Source: Notolepis coatsorum (taxonomy: Eukaryota; Chordata; Actinopteri; Aulopiformes; Paralepididae). Taken from it: a stretch of 64,000 nt of DNA. The stretch is from positions 19,823,295-19,887,294 of the forward strand of contig OZ020601.1 of the NCBI GenBank assembly GCA_963971535.1, given 5' to 3'. Of the stretch, positions 1 through 10,262 are shown one piece after another (the stretch's first letter is position 1; every line of letters begins with the position of its first letter). The notes under the pieces were generated by a model that saw nothing but the letters and a program-made list of their open reading frames with translations, searched no databases and had not been told where the DNA came from. Both the position numbers and the translations under genes were made by a program.

Positions 1-187
1 ATGTGAGGCATACGTTGTGAAGCGCTTTGGATAGTGAATGCAGTGCGTTTACCATTTATATTATTTTATTGGACCAACGTGTTTAGCCTGTGCCTTCATC
101 AGGGTGTGAGGCTGACCTGAATGCTCCAAAGCTTCAATCGTTGCCATGGTGATCACAGCTGATATCAAGATTCAAATGCTCTTTACT
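1..187 (+). repeat. Dispersed repeat, copy A (SINE-type tail plus flank)
   Basis: The first 60 bases have the form of a teleost tRNA-SINE 3' tail (GTGAGGCATACGTTGTGAAG, then GCGCTTTGGATA). The stretch from about 75 to 187 (TGACCTGAATGCTCCAAAGC onward) recurs at 720-805 with scattered substitutions and small gaps. The two copies are in the same orientation about 640 bases apart. No coding potential. Confidence 0.6.
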
Positions 188-317
188 GTACTGTACTCAT
201 ACTATGTTATTTGATACTATCTTGTCTAGCACAGTCTCTGGAGCGTAACAGTAAGAAGCATTTTGTATGAAAGTATTCTGTACTTCTGTATGACAACTAT
301 TAAAGAAACTTGAAACT
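188..317 (+). mobile_element. L2-type LINE 3' end fragment
   Basis: Almost identical to the 3' end of the L2 element at 2213-2320, including the CACAGTCTCTGGAGCG and AAGAAGCATTTTGTA blocks and the terminal TTAAAGAAACTTGAAACTTG. Only the last 130 bases of the element are present, which is the usual result of incomplete reverse transcription. No coding sequence remains. Confidence 0.75.
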
Positions 318-420
318 TGTAAAGTGTGGCCTTGTAAACCTACCTGTTTATGATGCTGCTATTACTATTGTTGTTGTTGTTTTTTCTTTTCTATTTGTTT
401 GTTCTTGTTTTGGGGTTTCC

Positions 421-554
<134 letters not shown>

Positions 555-602
555 TTGTTATTATGTCATTGTATTGTATCACTTAATTATTGTTGAAAAT
601 AT

Positions 603-805
603 GTGTGTGAATGTGCGAGTGAATGGGTGAATGTGAGGCATAAGTTGTGAAGTGCTTGGGATAGTGAATGCAGTCCGTTCACCATGTATACGATCTAACT
701 GGACCAACATGTTGGGGATGTGCATGAGGCTGACCTGAATGCTCCAAAGCTTCAATCGTTGCCATGGTGATGATCACGGATATCAAGATTCAAATGCTTT
801 CGTGT
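603..805 (+). repeat. Dispersed repeat, copy B
   Basis: Repeats 1-187: SINE-like tail (GTGAATGGGTGAATGTGAGG) followed by the shared block with CTCCAAAGCTTCAATCGTTG. It is direct relative to copy A and diverged from it. Either a duplicated segment or two insertions of one composite repeat. Confidence 0.6.
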
Positions 806-899
806 TGTTTTGTTTATTTGGGTGTTTTTTGTTAAAAAAAACCCGCCTATTATCAGCATTAGAAATAGCTCATAGAAATAATAATGCAAACACCTATCT

Positions 900-958
900 A
901 CCCCATACTGTATCTATCATACTGTAGCTCTCATACTGTAGCTCTCATACTGTATCTC
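900..958 (+). repeat. 14-bp minisatellite, left part
   Basis: About four copies of a unit like CTCATACTGTAGCT, with GTATCT variants. The same array resumes at 2321 after the L2 insertion. Confidence 0.8.
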
Positions 959-1831
959 TCATCTCTGTGCCAGTGGGTCTTGGACTTCCTGACGGGCAGA
1001 CCCCAGGTGGTAAGAGCCGGCAACTGCACCTCCTCATCCATCACGCTCAACATAGGGGCCCCCCAGGGCTGTGTTCTGAGCCCCCTCCTCTACTCCCTGT
1101 ACACACATGACTGCGTAGCACAGCGGAACAACAACACCATCATCAAATTTGCTGATGACACAGTAGTGGTGGGCCTGATCTCTGCCAACGACGAAAGGGC
1201 CTACCTGGAAGAGGTAGAGAACCTGTCACAGTGGTGTCAGGAGAACTGCCTCTCCCTGAACGTCAGCAAAACAAAAGAGATGATTGTGGACTTCAGGAGG
1301 TCGGGGGTCAAGGACTACAGCCCCCTCAGCATCGACGGGGCACCGGTTGAGAGAGTGAACAGTTTCAAGTACCTCGGAGCCCACATATCCGAGGACTTGA
1401 CATGGACCACACACATTGACAGTGTTGTGAAGAAGGCACGACAACGCCTCTACTTCCTCAGGCGCCTAAGGAAGTTCCAAGTCAGTCAGAAGATCCTTAG
1501 GAACTTCTACTCATGTACAATAGAGAGCATCCTGACCGGCAACATCACCTCCTGGTTTGGGAATAGCACTGCACAAGACCGTAGCAGACTACAAAGAGTG
1601 ACACGTTCAGCCGAACGCACAATTGGAGGGGGGCTTCCCACCCTCCAGAACATTTACAACAAGCGGTGCAAGGGGAAGGCTAAGAGAATTATTAAGGACT
1701 CGAGCCACCCGAACAACTGCCTCTTTGAACTGCTGCGGTCAGGCAAGCGATACCGGAGTCTTAAGGCGAGCACAGAAAGACTCAGAAGAAGCTTCTATTC
1801 CCAGGCCATCAGGCTGCTAAACGAACAATAA
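959..1831 (+). pseudogene. L2 reverse transcriptase, C-terminal part (truncated)
   Basis: The open frame runs from upstream array sequence (ATG at 884) into the LINE, so its first ~25 residues are not transposon protein. From about residue 30 it reads as the palm and thumb of an L2/CR1 reverse transcriptase: FLTGRPQVV, then [20 protein letters not shown], the catalytic [37 protein letters not shown] and the C-terminal [18 protein letters not shown]. The APE endonuclease domain and RT motifs before 'GRPQVV' are missing. It ends with a normal stop at 1829-1831. It cannot work as an autonomous element. Confidence 0.9.
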
Positions 1832-2320
1832 TCGCTAAACGAACAATAATCACTATGCAACAACCATCAAATGCACACAGCACACACACCCACACGCACA
1901 CACTCACTCAAACAAACAACACACTGCAGCACCCACTCTCCACACTTTAGATCACACAAACACACTTACACTTTATATTTATTGATAAAGGATTTGCACT
2001 ACAACTCGTACACCTACTGTGAATTGTACCTAAATTGCACCTCGTCCCATTTCTCCATTTCTGCCTTGCACTATATAGTATTGTATATTAGTACACTGCA
2101 CAGTATTGTATATTGTATGGTAACTACGTCTATTCTGCATCGAACATTGTACATATGTCTAAACTGAACACTGTGACCTCTTTTTTACTTCTAATTTTAC
2201 TATGTTTTTATTTCATACTTATCTTGTCTTGCACAGTCTCTGGAGCGCAACAGTAAGAAGCATTTTGTACAAAAGTATTCTGTACTTCTGTATGACAACT
2301 ATTAAAGAAACTTGAAACTT
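959..2320 (+). mobile_element. 5'-truncated L2 (CR1 superfamily) LINE
   Basis: A non-LTR retrotransposon copy that starts inside the reverse transcriptase gene and ends with the L2-type tail TTAAAGAAACTTGAAACTTG. Both flanks are the same 14-bp minisatellite, so the element landed inside that array. The 3' untranslated part (1832-2320) holds a short CA-rich patch at 1871-1930. The reading frame that remains is intact, so the copy is fairly young. L2 rather than Rex1 is a judgement from the protein and the tail. Confidence 0.85.
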
Positions 2321-2564
2321 GATACTGTATATCTCATACTGTATCTCTCATATTGTAGTTATCATACTGTAGCTCTCATACTGTATCTCTCATACTGTAG
2401 CTCTCATACTGTATCTCTCATATTGTAGTTCTCATATTGTAGCTCTCACACTGTAGCTCTCATACTGTATATCTCATACTGTAGCTCTCACACTGTAGTT
2501 ATCATACTGTAGCTCTCGTACTGTAGCTCTCGTACTGTAGCTCTCATATTGTAGTTATCATCTA
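2321..2564 (+). repeat. 14-bp minisatellite, right part
   Basis: About 17 copies of CTCATACTGTAGCT-like units with TATCTCT and TAGTTAT variants, continuing the array broken by the LINE at 959-2320. It ends in a run of 26 A (2569-2594). Confidence 0.85.
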
Positions 2565-2568
2565 CTGT

Positions 2569-2594
<26 letters not shown>

Positions 2595-2601
<7 letters not shown>

Positions 2602-2613
2602 GTGCATTTATAT
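2595..2613 (-). mobile_element. SINE 3' tail (left piece of a split SINE)
   Basis: Read on the minus strand this is the end of a tRNA-derived SINE (ATATAAATGCACCATTTAC). The rest of the copy is at 5926-6150, on the far side of the hAT element. The same tail is intact at 47385-47413 in another copy. Confidence 0.75.
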
Positions 2614-2762
2614 TAGGGCTGGGCGATATGGCCTAAATATGATATCACGATATTTTCTGACCTTTCGGCGATACATGATACACATCACAATGTTTTTCCT
2701 TTTTTCCCCAAACAATTCATTGTGAGGCTTACCAAGACAGTATTTGAGTTTGCAAGCTAACA

Positions 2763-3687
2763 TTAACACTTTCTGTGCCATTCACGTAGTTCTACGTTTC
2801 TGTGGCCCGACCGTTGAGTGCCGGAAATGTAGATCTACGTTTCTCTTTCGTTATTTCTTTTATTCGCTATTGCCATTCATCATCCATCGAGGCACCTTGT
2901 GCATGCTCTCCTAAATGTGTCTGAGATTGCAGACGGTCAATACCGCCGCCTAGCGCCTTCGGGACGCTATTGCACTCCATTTGAAACGATGTGGTTTGTT
3001 TTCTCGGCCGAGCTGCGGCGTGGGGGCGGGTTCTAAACACTCCGGCGCTTATATGGATGGCATGGACAACTGACCCCCCCCGCCCGTTCATGTGCAATGC
3101 TGGATAACGTCGGAGACAGGATCGCTGTGGATATCTGGAATGGCGATCAGATAATTGGATTATTCTTTTTGCAGTACATCAGAGACAAGGTAAGGACTCT
3201 ATATTACCAATCTTGCGTTGATCCGATATTTTCTTTCCCGAAGCATGTCTGTGTGGTATGTGTGTGTGCTGTGTCCCGTTGGTCACATCACGGCACGAAT
3301 GGGCGCCCCGCTCCAAACCACCTTTTATGCGTGCATGATGAAAGATAATACCGATAATCTAGCGTTGATTTCAGATTGATTGTTGATCCAAGCGAGGAAT
3401 GGCAACGTGTTTATTGAATTACACAAAAACGCTGTTTTCGCATCTTTTCCTGGGATTACTCAGAATCACTCAAACTATACTATATAGAAATGTACGGATG
3501 AAAAAAGTATCTGTTTTTTGCATGTTGACTGGAAGAAACTCACTGACAATCGACAACGTTATTAGATCCATAGCTATAATATTTAATATAGTTTTTAGCA
3601 CTGCAAACACGGCATTCTCCTCATTGAACAGAGCGTTGGCACTGACGGCCCACAGTGCCCCCTCCTGACTGGCAGTCAATGTGTTAA
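2763..3687 (+). mobile_element. piggyBac-like TTAA element, copy 1 (non-autonomous)
   Basis: Bounded by TTAA at both ends with inverted repeats: left TTAACACTTTCTGTGCC, right (reverse complement) TTAACACATTGACTGCC. The interior GGAATGGCGATCAG with ATTCTTTTTGCAGTACATC recurs at 38.4 kb and in inverse orientation at 45.35 kb, marking one family. The left end carries two short palindromes (CGTAG-TT-CTACG and GTAGATCTAC), each after a GTGCC motif. No transposase frame is visible. Nested in hAT 1. Confidence 0.7.
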
Positions 3688-4316
3688 AGACAAAAGACCC
3701 ATGCATTTAGCATTTTTATATTATATATTAGATTTAGATTATTGGATTATTAGATTATATATTGCATATATTTAGCATTTTAGCATTTCGTTTTTTTAGA
3801 TTATATATTAGATTAGATTTAGATTATTAGATTATATATTGTAACTATTTATTGTAGGGCAAATATAACAGAGGGCATACATAGTACTTATCTTATTAAA
3901 AAACGTTTGACTGTTTAAAAATAAATGAACGACCACACTCACACATGACGACTAATTTCTTTAATTGTTACATTAGATATAAATACTGATATTTTTTATG
4001 TAAATTTACAAACTAGTAGCTTATAACTGGTAATCGGATGCTTTTGCATACATTTATATGAACTATTCCACTTACCAATGGCCAGGTGAAGCCTGTGCCC
4101 AAAACACTGGAGTCGAGTCCACTTGTTCAAGCTTGATAATAATAAACAAACCTGTTCAGCTATAAAGAATGAGAGTACTGGAACAGTGCTAAATTCAAAG
4201 TGTTGTATTAACCAAAGGAGGATCAAAATAAATGGGGCACCCCATAGCAACGTATGGTACAACAAAAATCATCTCAAACCAATAAGAACGGTCCTGTCAG
4301 CTTTACAGTCCATTAG

Positions 4317-4805
4317 CCCCAACATAAATGTTACCATGTATAATGTTACCGTGTACAATGTTACCATGTATAATGTTACCATGTATAATGTAACCATGTA
4401 TAATGTTACCATGTATCATGTTACCATGTATGTTACCATGTATGTTACCATGTATAATGTTACCATGTATAATGTACCGTGTATAATGTTACCATGTATG
4501 TTACCATGTACAATGTTACCATATATAATGTACCGTGTATAATGTTACCATGTATGTTACCATGTCTAATGTTACCATGTATGTTACCATGTATAATGTT
4601 ACCCTGTATGTTACAATGTATGTTACCATGTATAATGTTACCATGTCTAATGTTACCATGTCTAATGTTACCATGTCTAATGTTACCATGTATGTTACCA
4701 TGTATGTTACCATGTATAATGTTACCATGTATAATGTACCGTGTATAATGTTACCCTGTATGTTACCATGTATGTTACCATGTATAATGTTACCATGTCT
4801 AATGT
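4317..4805 (+). repeat. 12/15-bp ATGTTACC minisatellite
   Basis: Units of TAATGTTACCATGTA (15 bp) mixed with shorter CCATGTATGTTA (12 bp) units, about 35 in all. A 37-base segment (start AATAAGAAC, end CCATTAGC) lies on both sides, at 4281-4317 and 4914-4950. Open frames here are array artefacts. Confidence 0.9.
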
Positions 4806-5337
4806 TCAGGCCTACCAGACCATGCAGCCTGCATGGTAGAGTTAGTAGTGTCCAACAACACTCAAACCTTTGAGTGTCCAAAAGGTGATAAGTCCTGGGT
4901 TGATCCACATCTTAATAAGAACAGTCCTGTCAGCTTTACAGTCCATTAGCACCACTGCAGCTGAACTGTCCTTGGTTAATGGAGAATCTTTTAGGAGGCC
5001 TGGAAACCCCCCCCTTCCTCTCACAATAGCAGTAAGCAAACAAAACTCCATGAGGCCATGATTCCAATCCAAGATGGCCCCCTGATGGTTAGGACAGCCC
5101 CTAACCACACCCATACCTGGAATCTTAAAGGTCAAGTGACCCAAATATGCTGACATTGGCATATCCTAACATATTGGGCCCACACTTCATTTATCAACAC
5201 ATTGACATCTTCTTCATAAAGTAACGCATGTTACAGTTGGCTCCGCTGCCTTTTACACGGTTGTCAATGGAACCATGTCCTTTCCTATGTGGAACGTTAC
5301 CGCACCTGTGATCTCCCTCCATCGCTTGCTCTTCTTG

Positions 5338-5811
5338 TCATAAGGGATGCTGCTGCTGGCAAATGATGTAGTTAGCGTCGTCTGTTTTGGCTGTGGTTTT
5401 AAAACACTCGACGTACTGTAGTAGGGCTACCGCGCAACTTAATGCTTTTGGCATATTGGTAGTGTTTTCTCCCGTTGCCCCGACTTTAGCTTTACAAAGT
5501 TTGCACAGAATGGTGCTTTGACTCACGTCTGTTCGCGTGTAGCCGAACCAGGTCCATATCACTGATGTAGAACCCTTTTTTGGAATTAATTCTACGGTAG
5601 AGTCCTCGCTTTCGTTTTCTCCTTGGTCACTCATCTTGTGGCACCGAGCCACCGCCTCTCTGGCTCTGGCTAGGTGTGTGCGCTTGCGTGCCTGTATGTG
5701 TGTGTAGATGACATCATTTGGGCGAGTGTGTGTGCGACTGACTTTTTTTTCTGCGAGAGGGAGAGGCGAGAGGGAGAGGAAAGCATTTAGCGCTGCGCTT
5801 GTAAGTCTCAT
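5338..5811 (-). pseudogene. hAT transposase BED zinc-finger exon (remnant of hAT 1)
   Basis: The 157-residue frame contains a BED-type zinc finger at residues 83-120: SVIWTWFGY (aromatic core), the first metal pair C103-x2-C106 (ILCKLC), then GENTTNMPKAL where a BED finger normally has NTTNL-x2-HL. The second His pair is missing, so the finger is broken. The likely start is Met60 (about 5632-5634), followed by an acidic stretch. BED fingers bind the ends of hAT elements. It lies near the right end of the 2614-5925 element, as expected for a first exon. Confidence 0.75.
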
Positions 5812-5925
5812 CTCAGCCGTGGCGGCCTCTAACGCGAGGGCAAAACATCACGATACGTTTAAAAAGTGTATCGTTAATGAACTGTACCCGATATTTATAT
5901 AATATCGTCATATTGCCCAGCCCTA

Positions 5926-6150
5926 ATTTATTTAGCAGCTTTTATCCAAAGCGCTTTACAATTTGTTCCTCACATTTGACACATTCACACACCGACAGCA
6001 GAGGCAACCATGCAAGGTGCCGACCTGCTCATCGTATCGGGAGCAGTTAGGGGTTAAGTGTCTTGCTCAAGGACACTTCGACACGCTGCCCGGAAGGAGT
6101 GGGAATCGAACCGGGAACCTCCGGATTACCAGACGACTGGACATGTGGTG
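5926..6150 (-). mobile_element. tRNA-derived SINE, body (split by hAT 1)
   Basis: On the minus strand it reads from GTCGTCTGGTAATCCGGAGG through a pol III B box (CCCGGTTCGATTCCC), AGTGTCCTTGAGCAAGACAC, one copy of GATGAGCAGGTCGGCACCTT, and the tail GCGCTTTGGATAAAAG. The 5' end before GTCGTCTGG (the A-box side) is lost at about 6150. This copy has a single version of the segment that is repeated 15 times in the SINE at 46.5-47.3 kb. Confidence 0.8.
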
Positions 6151-6456
6151 TATAGAATAATTAGCAGATTCCAACAGAGAAGGAAGAGAACAGGTCAACA
6201 CCAGATCAAATGTGGTTATGATGACACAGAGCCGATCTGGACTTCTTATTTCAAATAGCTGTGTGCATGATTTGGCAACTACAACGGAGCCATACGGGGT
6301 GATCCCCAAAGAATGCTACTTTGACGAGCGAGATAATTGAAATCAAGTGCAGGTCCATCACCTCAAATATGTGTGTGAGTGTGTGCATTCTGTCCAGCTG
6401 GGATGGGATTTAGCTGGGGATGGGTGAGCTGAGTAGTAACACACACTATACTCTGT

Positions 6457-6612
6457 GTTGTGTGGACTCTGTAGAGTGTGTTGAGTTGGACTCTGTAGAG
6501 TGTGTTGGGTGGACTCTTTATAGTGTGTGTGTGGGATGGACTCTTTATAGTGTGTGTGTGTGGGGGGGGGGGGGGATGGACTCTGTAGAGTGTGTGGGTT
6601 GGACAGCATCAG
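6457..6612 (+). repeat. GGACTCTGTAGAGTGTGT minisatellite
   Basis: About six imperfect units of roughly 25-30 bp built on GGACTCT(G/T)TA(G/T)AGTGTGT with variable GT and G runs, including a G12 run near 6561. No gene. Confidence 0.8.
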
Positions 6613-6776
6613 GCTGAGTAGCATACAGGTAACATTACTGCGCTGGATTTTACAGTGGGTGTAAAAAAAAATAACTCACAGCCTCTAACTAGCTTTTCTC
6701 AGAAGATTAGAGTGATTATTATTAAGAATATTAATTCAATATTGAATTAGTTGGCCACACCATGTAATAAGTGCGT

Positions 6777-6778
<2 letters not shown>

Positions 6779-6825
<47 letters not shown>
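6779..6825. repeat. (GT)n microsatellite
   Basis: About 23 GT units. Confidence 0.95.
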
Positions 6826-6826
<1 letters not shown>

Positions 6827-7396
6827 ATTTCTGAAATCATCTGTAAATCAATGAGGTTATTTTTGCTTTGTTCTACAGCTTCAGATAACAATAACCTTCT
6901 AAGATAACCCAAATGTATTACCTGTTGCAATGTCTGCTGCTGATGCAATACTAGACAGGAAGTACATTTGGGTCCAGAATGTTCCCTAGCAACAGAATTC
7001 CAGTGAAAGCATCTATAAACAGCCCTCCTTGACGGGCGGAAGCAGAGGTGCACAGCAGCAGTTTGGTGAGCAGCTGATTTAATTGGCCGGCGTGATTAAA
7101 TGTTAATTTGATCATTTGGCAGTGGTAAATCATATTAGAATATGTCCTTCATAAATCAAAACGCTGTGTGATACTTTTAGACATTCACTGCTCATTAATC
7201 AGCCCAGAATTCAGTAATTTGATCAGAGTTGAGATTAACCTGAACACAATTCCCTGCTACACAAGAATACTTATTAGGCTATTAGAGAGACTACAGCAGC
7301 AGTAACAACCATAATGATAACAATAATAACACCTATACATACCTGACAACATTAGGCTGAGCATTTTTTCCCCTACCTAGAGCATCAAAATAGCGA

Positions 7397-7560
7397 ATGT
7401 CCCTCCTCCTCCATTATACACAATGCCCCTCCCCCACTATACATTATGCTCTTCCCCCATTATACATTATGCATAATGCCCCTCCCCCATTATACGTTAT
7501 GCCCCTCCCCAATTATACATTATGGTCCTCCTCCATTATACATTATGCCTATGCATTGAT
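7397..7560 (+). repeat. ATTATACATTATGCCCCTCC minisatellite
   Basis: Six to seven imperfect units of 22-30 bp alternating an AT-rich half (ATTATACATTATG) with a C-rich half (CCCCTCCCCC). No coding potential. Confidence 0.8.
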
Positions 7561-7590
7561 ATAATCAATGACAAAAACAGTAGCCTATAG

Positions 7591-7612
7591 CAGACACACA
7601 CACACACACACA
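7591..7612. repeat. (CA)n tract at the LINE 3' boundary
   Basis: Eleven CA units directly beside the 3' end of the minus-strand LINE. A longer CA tract lies at its other end (10223-10262). Confidence 0.95.
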
Positions 7613-10219
7613 CATTTTAATACTTTATTTGGTTCCACAAATTATATTACATAAACAGGGAATCAAATGTATCGGGGCCAAGCAGCACTGAACACTTAAG
7701 GGTACACATAGCACCTCCTTCTCCACGTGGCTAAGCTGCCGATAATAGCTGAGACAGAGCAATATTTGGCAATTTGTTTGGATTTTCTTTTAGACATTTT
7801 AGACATCCATTCTCAGACCGGTCATGGTGCATTTGTGTACATGGCCAAGACTTCCGAACACAAGTACACTATATCTACACCTATACCCAAGGTCAGTCAT
7901 CACACTGAGCAGTGGTTGGTATTTGATATACTTGTCCCGGAAGGCCTGGTCCATGTACAGATCAAAGGTACAGCCTACTTCTATGACCAGCACCTCTCCG
8001 TGGCTTGTGTCAACAAAAACAACGTCCGGTGTATTTGGTATGTTAGCAAAAACATCGTTGGTAAGGCCAAACCACTCTGGTTTCACTCTGGCATGTTTGT
8101 ACATTGCTGCACTAGATGGTGATATGTTCCGTACCACATCAGACACAATGTCCACAATACGGTCATGACGAGCGATGTACAGGTGTTTGTATGCATTACA
8201 TCCATTTGTTATGTGTGCAATGGATTCTAGGTGTTGTGAATCCTGATGGTTTAAACAGAATGGACTGTGAGTTTGAGGATAGATTGTATTGAGTGGGTAA
8301 TACCTGCAGTCTTGCTTTGATGGTACATTTTAAAACATCCTCACCAACAGCGGCGTTCTTATACACTGAGTGTGAGACTGAGTGGTCAGCAAACTCCAAA
8401 CAAGCTAGCTTTCCCTGTAGTCTGAGTCCACACCAGTGCTGCCTGATCTCAGACTGCTTCATGCCAAGCAGAACCCTCCTTGCAGAGTCTCTGTGCAGTT
8501 CGACAGTCTCTTCCTGCGGTGTTGTGATGTTGGCCTTCACAACCACACAGGGGTCTGTGATAAGTTCATCAGAGACAGGGACTTCAGTCTGTGTGTTGGT
8601 GGGTCTTGTCCATTTCAGCTGAACTCCAGTCTGGTTGCAGAGGTCATTGAGATCTGGCCAGTCAGACCAGACCCCAAAGCCCTTGGCCCGAGAGTCCAGT
8701 TTCCCAGAGTCTTTCTTCCTGAAGCCGAGGAAGTTATTCTGGTCTGTGGTGGCCAGGGGGATCTTCCTTCTGCGTAGATCCAGCAGGAGAGAGGCCCTGG
8801 CCATTTCTCTGACGGTGACATCATCATTGTTCTTGGCCTTATACCAGCGGTTGCCTCCACTGCGGCGCTCATGGAGAATGGCACACTTGGCTTGCTTCAC
8901 CTCCAGCCCTGACCACTGGAGGAACTCATCAGTGCGTGCCAGCATGTTAATGATGACATCTTCCTGTCGTGATGACACCTGCACGTCGTCCGCGTATCCC
9001 TGAACAGGATTTGGGGATCGGACATGCAGAGGAGCGCACTGGTAAATCCACTTCATCCACTGGTTGAGTGCTAGGATGAAGTTCACGGCACTCCAGGGAC
9101 AACCAGTTTTTATTCCCACCTTCAGTGCAATCGGCTCTGTGAGCTGCTGCCCACAGATAACTTGGATAAATTAACCTTGGTATACACTGGATACAATATT
9201 CACAAAAGGCTGAGGCAGGTGTATTTCCTCTAATGTTTTTAACATCACCTCATGGGAGAGTGTACCAAATGCGTTTCTAAAGTCCAAAAACACTGTGTAG
9301 AATTTGGATGATTCATGTTTGAAATCGTCTATTCCGTTTTTTAAGCAAAACACATGTTCGTTCATTCCCTGTCTGTTGATATAAGCTTTCTGATGGGGGG
9401 AGAGAATCCCTGTGTCCACCAGCCAGGGTAAGATGCGGGTGAGTAGGCACTTCATAAAGACTTTATATATAGTGGGCAATAGTGAAATGTCACGCCAAGT
9501 AGAAGGATCATCTGGGATATTTTCCTTTTTTGGTATTCTATGGTTGAGGGCCCCTTTCCATGAATCAGGCACCTTCTCATTGATCAGGCAGGCATTGAAG
9601 ATATGTGTGAGTGTCTGTGTTGACGTGGGCCTGGTAGCTCTCAACGTCTCATAGATGACCCCATCAGATCAGCTAGCCTTGTTATTGGGAAGAGAAGTCA
9701 GAACTGCATCCACTTCTTCTGTTGTAAAATCATGGGTGTCTGGGAAATAGCCTGGCTCTATTTTGTCAATGAAATTGCACCAAGGGGGCGTGGCCAGGGG
9801 AGTGGCAGCGCTTGGTGCAGTTTGACATTTGGCTTTATAGTAGTTATACACATTGCTTGTATCACTAACAGTGGGGGGGGGGGTTTCGGGAAAACAGCTA
9901 TTATTCAAAATTATATTGATTGCCTTTGACTTGCGATGTTGCCAGAGGAATGCCAGCTTGGTCATGGAAACTTTTCTTTTCTGCCGATGTGTCTCTGTCC
10001 CAGAGGCGCACAACGCTGGTTGTATTCTCTCACGGATGAAGCAGAGCTGCGTTTCCATCCAATGTGTCAGAGAGTCAGGTGTTAGGTCCACTGGGAAATC
10101 GGCAGAGAGAGGGAATTTCTTCAGGATTCTAGCGTCATACTTTAGAAGCTGGAATCCGTACGGACGCGCGTTTCCTTGCGTCGCGGAGAATATTCCATTC
10201 TTAAAAAAAACGCTGATCA

Positions 10220-10222
<3 letters not shown>
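7613..10222 (-). mobile_element. REL-endonuclease LINE (NeSL/R2-like), 5'-truncated
   Basis: A minus-strand non-LTR retrotransposon with a central reverse transcriptase, a C-terminal CCHC-like motif and a restriction-like endonuclease. The 3' end reads CCAAATAAAGTATTAAAA and then enters (TG)n. The truncated 5' end also begins directly at a (TG)n tract, so the copy lies between two pieces of one microsatellite. Known relatives of this group are often target-specific. NeSL/Utopia/Hero-type placement is my inference from domain order. Confidence 0.8.
7696..10222 (-). pseudogene. LINE polyprotein: reverse transcriptase plus restriction-like endonuclease (broken)
   Basis: Read right to left. 10222-9669: pre-RT region ending in FTTEEVDAVLTSLPNNKAS. 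A TGA near 9666 interrupts it. 9644-9171: RT fingers with KGALNHRIPKKE, WRDISLLPTIYKVFMK and DFRNAFGTLSHEVM. A TAA at about 9171 follows YQG. 9119-8196: GIKTGCPWSAVNF, then the catalytic GYADDVQVSS. Near 8250 a frameshift separates this from CLNHQDSQHLESIAHITNGC, a zinc-knuckle-like stretch in another frame. 8155-7799: endonuclease with NTPDVVFVD (P43-D44), VIEVGCTFD and RDKYIKYQPL, a PD-(D/E)XK arrangement. A last frameshift leads to WRRRCYVYP and the stop at 7696-7698. At least two stops and two frameshifts make it non-functional. Confidence 0.8.

Positions 10223-10262
<40 letters not shown>
10223..10262. repeat. (CA)n tract at the LINE 5' boundary
   Basis: About 20 CA units. An open frame crosses from this tract into the LINE on the minus strand, so its MCVCVC start is microsatellite, not protein. 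Confidence 0.95.

Larger units (their letters stand above)
2614..5925 (-). mobile_element. hAT DNA transposon 1 (decayed, 3.3 kb)
   Basis: Terminal inverted repeats: left TAGGGCTGGGCGATATGGCC, right (reverse complement) TAGGGCTGGGCAATATGACG. The flanks ATTTATAT (2606-2613) and ATTTATTT (5926-5933) match at 7 of 8 bases, the 8-bp target duplication of hAT elements. A BED zinc-finger exon lies near the right end on the minus strand, so the transposase ran leftwards. The rest of the transposase is not recognisable; the interior holds a nested TTAA element and a minisatellite. The intact SINE copy at 47.4 kb gives the empty site. Confidence 0.85.

Noticed and set aside
3399-3668. 89-residue plus-strand protein
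   Set aside because: Lies inside a non-autonomous TTAA element, with no recognisable motif and an equally long minus frame over the same bases.
7727-8168. Plus-strand frames of 114-131 residues
   Set aside because: Antisense shadows of the LINE endonuclease.
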